Assembly: GCF_000002515.2 (NCBI RefSeq)
Contig: NC_006040.1
Coordinates: 1,426,001-1,490,000, forward strand
DNA from: Kluyveromyces lactis
Lineage: Eukaryota; Ascomycota; Saccharomycetes; Saccharomycetales; Saccharomycetaceae
Direction: 5' to 3'
Length of the DNA stretch: 64,000 nucleotides
Each line of letters starts with the position of its first letter. Position 1 is the stretch's first letter. The notes under the pieces are model-generated. The model saw nothing but the letters and a program-made list of their open reading frames with translations. It was not told the origin of the DNA and searched no databases. Positions 45,344 through 54,500 of this stretch are shown one piece after another. The translations under genes were made by a program, and so were the position numbers.

Positions 45344-47182
45344 TTAGTATTTGAGGTCCACTTTCAAAGTGTACGATACCACAAACGGTAGAGTGATGAA
45401 GAGGAAAATGTATTGTACCACGAATAGTACGGAAAGACAGTCCATTTGTAGATGTGGACCTTCCATTGGAGTGAAGAACGCTGTGAAATAGATTTGAGCA
45501 GTGGCTGATGGCATAGCAAAAGTTAGAATTATCACTAGTTTTGCTATATCTGACTCTATCCAGTTCATGTTAAATATCTTGTTTGTCCATAGCACACCAA
45601 TAATTGGGATCACAGCTAATCTTACTGTTGCCATGGCTATAGCAACAAATATGAACCCTTGAGGGATTGATTTGACTTCCAATCTGGCAATTGTGCCTCC
45701 TAATAGTAGTAACCCTAATGGAACACAGGCATTTCCTATGTACTCGGTAGCATCCATGATGAAATTCAACACCGGAAGGCCATCTGGAGCATTATGAACA
45801 TGGACGTATGTGTTAACAAATAGTGCCTGGACCCAGGGAATCATCGAGCATATTATCCCCAATAATGCACCGAGGGAAGCTGGTCTGAAAAAATTTATTA
45901 GCACGTATTCAAGTTGTCCCAAGCTGTGTCTTTGGAACCATGTATCCATCTTCCGTAATGACTTATTCGTAGCGGTCTTCACTAAGTGCATCGAGTTCGT
46001 ATCACTTTCAGGAACTGCGAAAGTTTCGTCATCTGAAGCACTAGTATGTGACTCTAGCTCATCGTTTGCCAACGCAGTGTTTTCTTCTCCAATGTCTGCA
46101 GTTAATGTCAAGGGCCGTCTTAGGTCCAATTCCCCTGTACGTACCCTGTCTGCAACACTGTACTCGCTAATGACATCGTTTATCGTCTGTGATCTTCTTC
46201 TGCTGCGGACTCCATTCGCCTGCATGGAGTGAGATGCCAGTGAGTTTGCGTTTGAAGCATCTCGTGTTAGTGACGCAGTTCTATACAGAGCGCTGCCTGT
46301 ATTATGAGACATGTTTGAATAAGTTTTCTTCGCTCCGGTTGATCCATCAGATGTTCCTTGCTCAGCAATACTTGATGTGTTTTTCCTAAACAGTTGAGGT
46401 CTATCATTATCTAATTGGTCCTCCGACGCCAAATCTGACTCTGATAAACTATGTAAATCTGACATTTCTATTGGATTATCACTGAGACTCGAACTTCGAC
46501 CCATACTTGTCACATTGAAATATCTCGGATCGAGTGCAGAATCGTTCTCGTTTTGCTTTCCTTTATCAGTTTTAATAGATTTCGAATCGTCGCTATCCTT
46601 CGTGGACTGCTGATCATCATGCTGTCTTTCATCAGAGAATGACGTAGAATTCTCGATGTCAGTGGGTGATTCTCTGAAATCTAACCCTACCAACCTGAAC
46701 ATGCCAAAGTTCATCATCATGAAACTTTGGGCAGTTAAGAAGATACAGCAGTATGCGACACCTTTGTCTACATTATCTGCACTAAATATTATCCCAGTCC
46801 CCATACTTTGAACGTACGCAATAGGAAGATCAGATATATTGGGGAATAACCCAGCGAATATTACTCCCCATACCCACTTCTTAGGGACAGGAAGTATGAA
46901 TTTAATCATTAAGGCGAAGACTCCACCTAAGGCGAACAATATTACAGCAGAGAGTACAATGGTTCCAATTTCTTTTATATCCCGTGCTTGAATATTTCCA
47001 ACGATTTTGTTAAACACTAAACATGGCAAAATTGCGTTCACAACCATGTTTGAAACGGATCTAGCAGCTTCTACACCAACAATCTGGTACTTCGCAAGCA
47101 AGAACCCAACCCCTAGGATTAGGTATATCTTGAAAACAGGCTTCAATGCCACGTATATTACTGCCCCAAGGCTAATTGACAT
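45344..47182 (-). CDS. Auxin-efflux-carrier-family membrane protein (YLR152C type)
   Basis: 612 residues (576 in S. cerevisiae YLR152C). Five hydrophobic spans lie in residues 1-180 and five more in 440-612, in the PIN-like carrier arrangement. Between them is a Ser/Asp-rich cytosolic loop of about 250 residues with many phosphorylation-like clusters. The half-motifs MVVNAILPCLVFNKIV and NACVPLGLLLLGGTIARLE correspond to the discontinuous helices of the fold. Family knowledge: fungal members localise to the ER and their substrates are unknown. It shares strand with PCD1 and ACS2, as YLR151C-YLR153C. Confidence 0.88.
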   Translation of the reverse strand: MSISLGAVIYVALKPVFKIYLILGVGFLLAKYQIVGVEAARSVSNMVVNAILPCLVFNKIVGNIQARDIKEIGTIVLSAVILFALGGVFALMIKFILPVPKKWVWGVIFAGLFPNISDLPIAYVQSMGTGIIFSADNVDKGVAYCCIFLTAQSFMMMNFGMFRLVGLDFRESPTDIENSTSFSDERQHDDQQSTKDSDDSKSIKTDKGKQNENDSALDPRYFNVTSMGRSSSLSDNPIEMSDLHSLSESDLASEDQLDNDRPQLFRKNTSSIAEQGTSDGSTGAKKTYSNMSHNTGSALYRTASLTRDASNANSLASHSMQANGVRSRRRSQTINDVISEYSVADRVRTGELDLRRPLTLTADIGEENTALANDELESHTSASDDETFAVPESDTNSMHLVKTATNKSLRKMDTWFQRHSLGQLEYVLINFFRPASLGALLGIICSMIPWVQALFVNTYVHVHNAPDGLPVLNFIMDATEYIGNACVPLGLLLLGGTIARLEVKSIPQGFIFVAIAMATVRLAVIPIIGVLWTNKIFNMNWIESDIAKLVIILTFAMPSATAQIYFTAFFTPMEGPHLQMDCLSVLFVVQYIFLFITLPFVVSYTLKVDLKY

Positions 47183-48025
47183 TTTCTCTTAACAGATTCC
47201 TTCGTAGGCATGTCCTTATATGAGAAAGGCTGTAATAGTCTTTTTCTCCCCTATAAAAGCGCAAATTCATTCATTACAATCGATTATGGTTCAAAATAAA
47301 TACACCCAAATGTGTCTTCTGTCAATAAATATCGGACACTGTTTGCGGCCTTGTTATATATATATGTGTATTCTTTTATCTTTTCACTGCTTTTGCTGCA
47401 AACATTCTTTGAATGGATCATCACTTTTGCCGAATGATTATTGGTAAAAAAGTAAAGAAGCATAAGGACATTATGTTTGGTGAGTAATCACACAGTAAAC
47501 AGAGAATAATCTTACGCAAAGCAAGTAATTTCCGTCAGATTTCTGGCGCTTCTCTTCCTAAAGTGGTAGATATTTGCTCCTGTTTATGCCCAAAGAGAAA
47601 ACACGTCGTTGAATAATTACTCTTAAAGGAGGATGATGTAGTGAATATCATACATGTAATATATATAAATATATAATAGTGTGAGCGGGCCGTGCTTATT
47701 TGATTATTTGCAATGGAAGCACTCTATCTGACCATGACGTTAAAAAGACAAACTACGGTGTTAAAATCGATAAAGCTCCAGTGGTTTCGAGAATTGAATG
47801 AAAGTGTACTGATTCCAGTGTTAAGTTGGAGCAAACCCACGAAGTACGAGAGTCCCATTGTTATCTTTGAATTCTGAGAAAGGCAGCATAATATACAACA
47901 GAGGACATTGAATGGATCGTCACTGTGGAATTTTTCTGATCATCCTGATGGTAAGTTTTGAAATACTATCCTTTTTCGATATTTTTAGTTGGCTTTAGAA
48001 TTTATGATTAAATTTGAAAGAACTC
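47183..48025. promoter_or_regulatory. Promoter of the PIN-like gene and ACS2 3' flank
   Basis: Spacer of 843 bp. ACACCCAAATGT near 47301 resembles a Rap1 site. A 16-base direct repeat with one mismatch occurs at 47409-47424 and 47908-47923 (TTGAATGGATC, then A or G, then TCAC). No RNA gene or supported frame. Confidence 0.4.
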
Positions 48026-50080
48026 TTATTTCTTCTGCTGACTGAAAAATTGATTTTCTACTGCAGAAATGATAGATGGTACAACGTCTGCATTGGCTAA
48101 GGTACTTAGATCACCCAATTGATCAGCTTCCTTGGATGCAACCTTTCTCAAGACTCTTCTCATAATTTTACCGGATCTAGTTTTTGGCAAATCGTTGACA
48201 ACAACAACGGTCTTTGGTGCAGCGAATGGACCAATTTCACCTCTGACTTGTAGAATCAACTCACGACGTAAGTTGTCTGGAGAGATGTGGGTACTGTCAC
48301 CCTCTACCGCATTTTCAGACAGATAGCCGTCCTTCAAGGAAACGAATGCAATGACAGCTTGACCTGTTAGTTCATCAGTGATACCAACAACGGCAGCTTC
48401 AGAAACACCTTCGTGTTCAGCTAGAGCAGCTTCGATTTCAGCAGTAGAAAGTCTGTGACCGGAAACGTTAACGACATCGTCAACTCTACCTCTGATCCAG
48501 TAGTAACCGTCGTGATCTCTACCAGCACCATCACCTGTGAAGTAGTATCCTGGGTATGGCTTCAAATAAGTTTCGAAGTAACGAGCATGGTTGTTCCAGA
48601 CAGATCTGGCCATAGAAGGCCATGGGGACTTCACTGCCAAGACACCTTCAACATCGTTACCCTTCAATTCTTCACCAGAAACTGGGTCGATGATACAGGC
48701 GTTAATACCGAAGAATGGGACGGTAGCGGAACCTGGTTTGGTTGGGACAGCACCAGCCAATGGGGCAATCAAGTGTGAACCGGATTCGGTTTGCCACATG
48801 GTGTCACAGATAACACAGTTATTCTTACCAACCTTTTCGTGGTACCATTCCCATAGATCTGGAGAGATTGGTTCACCGACAGAACCCAAGACTCTTAAGG
48901 AGGAGGTATCATACTTGGCAATTTCTTCTTCACCGACACGTTTGATCAATCTTAGGGCAGTTGGGGCGACGTAGAAGTGGGTAGCTCTATGACGTTCAAT
49001 GATTCTCCAGTATCTACCATAATCTGGGTAAGCTGGAGTAGATTCGAAAATAATGGTAGCGGTACCTAAGGTCAATGGACCGTACAAGGCGTAAGTGTGG
49101 CCGGTAATCCAACCGACGTCACCAGCAGTGAACAAAACATCTTCTGGATGAATATCGAAAACGAATCTGGTGGTCAAAGCAGAACCTAACAAGTAACCAG
49201 CAGTAGAGTGCACGACACCTTTTGGAGAACCGGTGGAACCAGAGGTGTACAACAAGAACAATGGATCTTCGGAGTTGACTGGGACAGGTGGCAAGTAACC
49301 TCTTTGCTTGACACACTCTTCGTGCCACCAGAAATCTCTAGCTGGCTTCATTGGGATACCTTGAGTACCAGTTCTTTGGAAAACCAAGATCTTGGAAACG
49401 GAATCGACACCGGCCAAACCTTCGTCGACAATCTTCTTGGTATGAACGGTCTTACCACCTCTCTTACCTTCATCGCAAGTGATGACCACTTTACAGCCTG
49501 CATCGACAACTCTTTCCTTCAAGGAACCGGCAGAGAAACCGGCAAAGATAACCGAATGAATGGCACCTAATCTTGCAACGGCCAACATAGCAACAACTGC
49601 AGCAGGAATCATTGGCAAGTAAACGGCGACGGTGTCTCCTTTCTTGACACCCCAAGATTGCAAGACACCAGCCACTTCAGAGACCTGTCTCAACAATTCG
49701 CCAAAAGTGATCACCTTGTTTTCAGATTCATCGTCGGCTTCGTAGATTAAAGCTGGCTTGTCTGGGTTGGCAAAAGCGTGTCTGTCAACACAGTTATAAG
49801 AAGCATTCAGTTCACCATTTAAGAACCAGGCAATGTCACCGTGTTCCAAAGAACCGCTTTGGACTTGGGTGAATGGACGATCCCAATCTAGATATTCCTT
49901 GGCCAATGGACCGAAAAACCCTGCTGGGTCCTCAATGGACTGAGTGTACATCTCACGGTAATGTTCTTCATCAGTACAGTACGATTTACCCGGTTGAGAA
50001 TTGTAGAAATGTTCTGGAGCATGACGAGCTTCAACATCGTGAGCTTCATGCACAACCTTATGCAATTTATCCGACGACAT
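48026..50080 (-). CDS. ACS2: Nucleocytosolic acetyl-CoA synthetase Acs2
   Basis: 684 residues (683 in S. cerevisiae Acs2). Adenylate-forming enzyme motifs in order: [20 protein letters not shown] near residue 273, [11 protein letters not shown] near 425, [20 protein letters not shown] near 512, [14 protein letters not shown] near 530 and, at the C-terminus, [14 protein letters not shown] with the catalytic, acetylatable Lys. There is no mitochondrial leader. Family knowledge: it joins acetate, ATP and CoA into acetyl-CoA, which feeds lipid synthesis and histone acetylation; Acs2 is the form used in glucose. The long 1.4-kb upstream region suggests complex carbon control. Order matches YLR153C. 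Confidence 0.96.
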   Translation of the reverse strand: MSSDKLHKVVHEAHDVEARHAPEHFYNSQPGKSYCTDEEHYREMYTQSIEDPAGFFGPLAKEYLDWDRPFTQVQSGSLEHGDIAWFLNGELNASYNCVDRHAFANPDKPALIYEADDESENKVITFGELLRQVSEVAGVLQSWGVKKGDTVAVYLPMIPAAVVAMLAVARLGAIHSVIFAGFSAGSLKERVVDAGCKVVITCDEGKRGGKTVHTKKIVDEGLAGVDSVSKILVFQRTGTQGIPMKPARDFWWHEECVKQRGYLPPVPVNSEDPLFLLYTSGSTGSPKGVVHSTAGYLLGSALTTRFVFDIHPEDVLFTAGDVGWITGHTYALYGPLTLGTATIIFESTPAYPDYGRYWRIIERHRATHFYVAPTALRLIKRVGEEEIAKYDTSSLRVLGSVGEPISPDLWEWYHEKVGKNNCVICDTMWQTESGSHLIAPLAGAVPTKPGSATVPFFGINACIIDPVSGEELKGNDVEGVLAVKSPWPSMARSVWNNHARYFETYLKPYPGYYFTGDGAGRDHDGYYWIRGRVDDVVNVSGHRLSTAEIEAALAEHEGVSEAAVVGITDELTGQAVIAFVSLKDGYLSENAVEGDSTHISPDNLRRELILQVRGEIGPFAAPKTVVVVNDLPKTRSGKIMRRVLRKVASKEADQLGDLSTLANADVVPSIISAVENQFFSQQKK

Positions 50081-51081
50081 AGTGATAGTAATGAATCGTT
50101 TTTTTTTTCCTTTGTTAACCTTGCTTCCTGCGCGTTAACGTTATAATTCTTTTCAAGATGTGTAGAGAGATTAAATCTGCTAATTAGTGAATACGGTCCA
50201 GAGTTGATATTCTTGAAAACAATGAAGGTTTCTGTTAAACTTGAAGATTCAGAAATGACAATTAACCAGTTAAGACCCCGAAAAGAGAGACACTAACAGT
50301 AATAAAGTTCTGGGAATGTACCGCTGAAGAATTGACTTAGACTACAATGGATTGCAACTAAAATAAACACAAGAAAAAAAACATATATAAATAAAAAATC
50401 CTTTCTGAATCAATTCGTCTAATCAATAAAAATAACCTCTGTGTATATAAACTTTCTGCCTCACCAAACGTTCGAACCTAACTTTTCCTAATTCGCCTGA
50501 TCTTATATATATATGATTTTAGTTTTTCAGGTATTTTTTTTTTCCTTTTCGATTCCAAACTTTTTGGTTGGAAAATTACTGTTTCTCATGAGTTTTGGCG
50601 ACTTCTAAGCGGTGACACTGGTGAAGAAATAAAGATATATCGGGTTGAAGATATAAAAAAGGTAGGAAAGGCGACAATGGCCATTGCAAAGGTCCGGTTC
50701 GCTCTAGGGTTTGGCTACGGGTTGCAAGCAAACTGTGAAGGAAAGAAAAAGAAAAAGAATCACCATGACTCAACATATGGCCGTCGACTGCTGCCACTGT
50801 GACTATCTAGACTGTATATAGTAAAGGAGCATCAAGAAACATATCATAAAGTTTAACGGGGCAATAATATTGTTGCACCGTTCAGCTCCCGTTGGCTGAC
50901 AAGACCTCTGGACGAATTGCGAATTGCTGTTTCACACTGACACACTCAGGCGCCACAAACACCGGCATGTAGATTTGAACCTTTGGCACAGAAACGGGCG
51001 TAGAAAAAATAAGAAAAAACGAGGCAAACGTAATATTTTCCAGTTTCGAGTCCGATATCACCAAAAGACAAGGGAGGGGCA

Positions 51082-51099
51082 CGATAGACCCCTCTATCG
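51082..51099. repeat. Perfect 7-bp hairpin with CCCC loop
   Basis: CGATAGA at 51082-51088 and TCTATCG at 51093-51099 around CCCC. About 1.0 kb upstream of ACS2 and 420 bp past SEC7. Confidence 0.8.
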
Positions 51100-51459
51100 G
51101 TTGGTTCCTTTCTCACTGGCCGATATAGCTTTTATTCCAGTCAGGGAGTTTCTGCTTCATTGACAGTCGAAACCACCTTAAAAAAAAAAATAGGGAAACA
51201 TTCATACTATCTGGAAATACCGTACTAAATTAATGCTCTTCGTCCGCCAGTTTAAGATACTTTCAACGGTGACTGTGCTGTTTTGTATTTGATGCGAAAA
51301 AAAAAATTCGAAGATCACGATGTCGGTTCGGCTGAATGTAAGAAAAGCCAGCTGTGTCCTCTTTCTTTTTATTTTCCTTTTCGTTCTGCTAAACGAATTT
51401 TGTTGGATTTTTTTTTCTGTTCAGGGAACAGGTACTTTTAAACGAGAAGATTAGTATAT

Positions 51460-51466
51460 TTACCCG
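51460..51466. promoter_or_regulatory. Reb1-type site downstream of SEC7
   Basis: TTACCCG, exact Reb1 core, 57 bp beyond the SEC7 stop codon and 1.4 kb before ACS2. Reb1 bound here could act as a roadblock terminator for SEC7 transcripts, or exclude nucleosomes. Confidence 0.45.
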
Positions 51467-51522
51467 GAAATATTTCAGTCATAGCTTACATAATATTTAT
51501 AGTTGCACCAATCAATCTTCTA

Positions 51523-54500
51523 TTACACTTTCTCGCTATCTAGAAAGATATCTCTGGTTCTTGTTAGGAAGAGTCTGATCACGTGGCGTAAGTCGTCGGG
51601 ACATGGTTTATCTAGAATTTGTAGAATGAGGTCGTACATCGTCTTACATTGTTGTTTGTAGTCATTATCGTCAAATTCAGAGTATCCCTGGATGATTTCG
51701 ACAATAACCGGTCTCCAGTTGTTTGCAGCTCTTTCAGATACGCCATCGTTCATTGCTACGTATCTTTGCACTATGGAGACGCAGATGCCGACTAGCCTTT
51801 GTAACAGATTCTTTTGATTTTTCTTGATCTCTTTTGTGGATCCGTTCTCGGAGGATTCTCTATTCAGGTACAACTTGAATAAGATGTTGATTAATACGGC
51901 AGAAGAGCTTGTCTCTTGCTTTGCCAAGTTTGGAATCTTGTTTGAGACTCTGGCTTCAACTAGTCTTGTTCTCAATTCGTAGTCGTCGTTGAAGTCACGT
52001 GCGAACTCGTACGAACGTTCCAATAGAGTGGTTAATTTGATGGCTTCGTCGAATGGGATGCTGTTGATGAACTGTTCCACTTCGAATAGTTCACTTAGGG
52101 ACTCAATCATTAGCAACTGGAGAATACATTTCACAACAATAGTGTTTTTCACACTCACCTTCTGTTTCAATTCTTCGGTACTCTTCGTTTCCACTAACCT
52201 TCTTGGTGGTAATGCATCGATGTCTCCATTGGAAATCGTTCCTTGCTCGTTACCAACGTCTTGACCGTTCTCTTCAGCGATGGCTCTTTCCACTTCTTCC
52301 TCGACGTTGCTGTTGTTGCTTTCTTTGGTAGTGTTGTTTGTTGGTGTAGTTGAGTCGGTACCAGCAGTATTTGGAACAGATTTTCTTCTACCTTGCTTCA
52401 ATGGATCGCTCTCGAACAATTCGTTGGCCGTAGTCAACTGGAATAATGTGCTGAACGCTTCTGTAACCTGGTGCCAATGAGTATCGTTGAATTCCGACAT
52501 GTTTTGGAGAATCAACTGCTGTAAGCATGATCTACCAATTCTGGCAATTGTGTCATTTTCTTGGCATATACAGGATACCATCAATCCAAGAACGCCGTCT
52601 AACAATCCATTTAATGATTCGAAATAGTGGGTGAAAAGAGCAACCATATTTCTTAATGCTTGAATCAATGTGGTTGATAGCCATACACTCATATCGTCAT
52701 GACTATTGAATTGGTTCACTTCCCAATGTTTCGATAAAATTCCAAAGATGGGGAATAACAACTGGGTACAAATCTTATTCCAGAACTCTTCATCAAACTC
52801 AGCTCCGTTTGCCACTAATGCGTCAAACATATAGTTCAATGCTCTTGATCTAACTTCAAGATCGACAGCTGTCATGATAGTATCATTGAAACAGAAGAGT
52901 AACGGTAACCAAACGTCCTCAAACTCATCCTTGCCTTGTAGTAACTGATGGTCATGATTTTTGAAACATAAGTCGGCTACTTGGTTGGTAATTCTCTTCA
53001 ATGTTTCTAACGAATGTAGAGCAAGTTTTTGATGCTTTTGGTTTTTGGTGATTTCTTTGAAAACTACAACTAAGTCCACAAAAGAATCATCCAAGGCAAA
53101 CACATCATAGAAATGATCTTTCACAATGTCATAAGATACTAGTTCATATGTTCTCGTTACAATCCTCTCATTTGGAGATTGGGCAGTGTACTGTAGAGAT
53201 TTCAAGATTGGCTTCCAACCGGACTTAATCTTTCCAGACTTAGTTAAAATGAAATTATGGAAACACTCAATACACATCTCTTGGACATCGATGTCCCTCG
53301 TGTTTTCTACAGTGTGTTCAAATGGTTTCAAGAAGTCAAGTTGGAATTCGAATCCTGTCAACTCTTCGATATCTAAAAATCTCATAGATAATTGACGTAA
53401 GGAGTCAATGGCGAAAAATACAACAGCCAAATTAGATTCTGTTGCAATTCTATTGAAAGCCTCACCCATGACATTCCATATAGGAGTCCACTCTAATCTT
53501 ATACGATCCATGTTGTAATAGCAAACATCAACCATCTTTTGTAGAGAAAACATTCTAGGCGTGGTCGCATTCTGAGAAGATTCAATCTCTTCAAAGGACA
53601 CTTCAGTTAAAGCCTTTATGAAATCCACAATGGCAGAACCTGACAAAGCTGAGGAATTGGTGAAAATTTTGTCTATAAGAACAACCAATTCACTAGACGT
53701 TATGAATTTCGAGATGTTTGGCGAAAGTGTTTGGTTATAATGTTTCTCTTGAGCAATCTCACCAGGTGTGGCCTTTCTTGTCCATCTATCAAAGAAGTTT
53801 TGGGTGGAAGAAGAGCGCGTGGACTCGAAAGAGGATCTATGGTTGGCCAATCTTGCCTGAGTAACATCAGGAACAGTTTCTCTATCTACACCCTTTGAAA
53901 TTAATTGTAAACGCTCCACTTGAGAAACGATGACTAGAATATCTTTCCAGGAGTCCTTCATGTAATTACCTTCCGAAACAGCGATTTCAAGAAGAGTTAT
54001 GATTGCATATACATTCTTTATTTTTATTTCTTCAAGGTTTTGAAGATTAGCGAATTGAATTAATGCACCGACGAATGAAGCCCTTGCATAATCAATGCCG
54101 AACGTAGCAGCGATTTTGATAGAAGTTTTGATACCCTTAAGGCATAAATCAGAAGTTTCTATGTCATTGTATTCCTTGAAAGGAGGGGTCAAAGCAGCCA
54201 AGAAAGACATCCACAATGTTTCGAAAATCGATTTAACATGTTCAACGTGTGATGCAGCGTAGTACACAGTGTCCTTATTCTTGCTCAAGTTTTTGAATAC
54301 TAATTCGGTCTTCGAAGAAATTTGCTTAGACACTTGGATATAGGCTTCCCTTTCATAATCCTTGCCATTGAAGAACCCAAATGAGGATTGCTGAGGTAAC
54401 GCTGCAGTAGCATCACCCGAAATCATTGCTTGGTGTTGTTCCGAGAGCAATTTGATTTCATGGTTTGATATCTCTTCGAATATTTGTTCCATGTATTCCC

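Larger units (their letters stand above)
50081..51522. promoter_or_regulatory. ACS2 upstream region and SEC7 3' flank
   Basis: The longest gene-free stretch here (1.44 kb). TATA-like elements near 50388, 50444-50451 and 50504 lie within 430 bp of the ACS2 ATG. CGATAGA-CCCC-TCTATCG (51082-51099) is a perfect hairpin. TTACCCG at 51460-51466 is a Reb1-type core 57 bp past the SEC7 stop. I see no tRNA, frame or LTR-like repeat. Confidence 0.5.

Noticed and set aside
47220-47447. 75-codon frame upstream of the PIN-like gene
   Set aside because: Rich in Cys and hydrophobic residues as expected from random AT-rich DNA; no support.
47409-47923. Direct repeat as flank of an inserted element
   Set aside because: The 16-base copies differ by one base and no terminal repeats, frames or target duplication are seen between them.
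50690-50715. tRNA-like GGTTCG near 50697
   Set aside because: The flanks do not form a cloverleaf, and no T-run follows.
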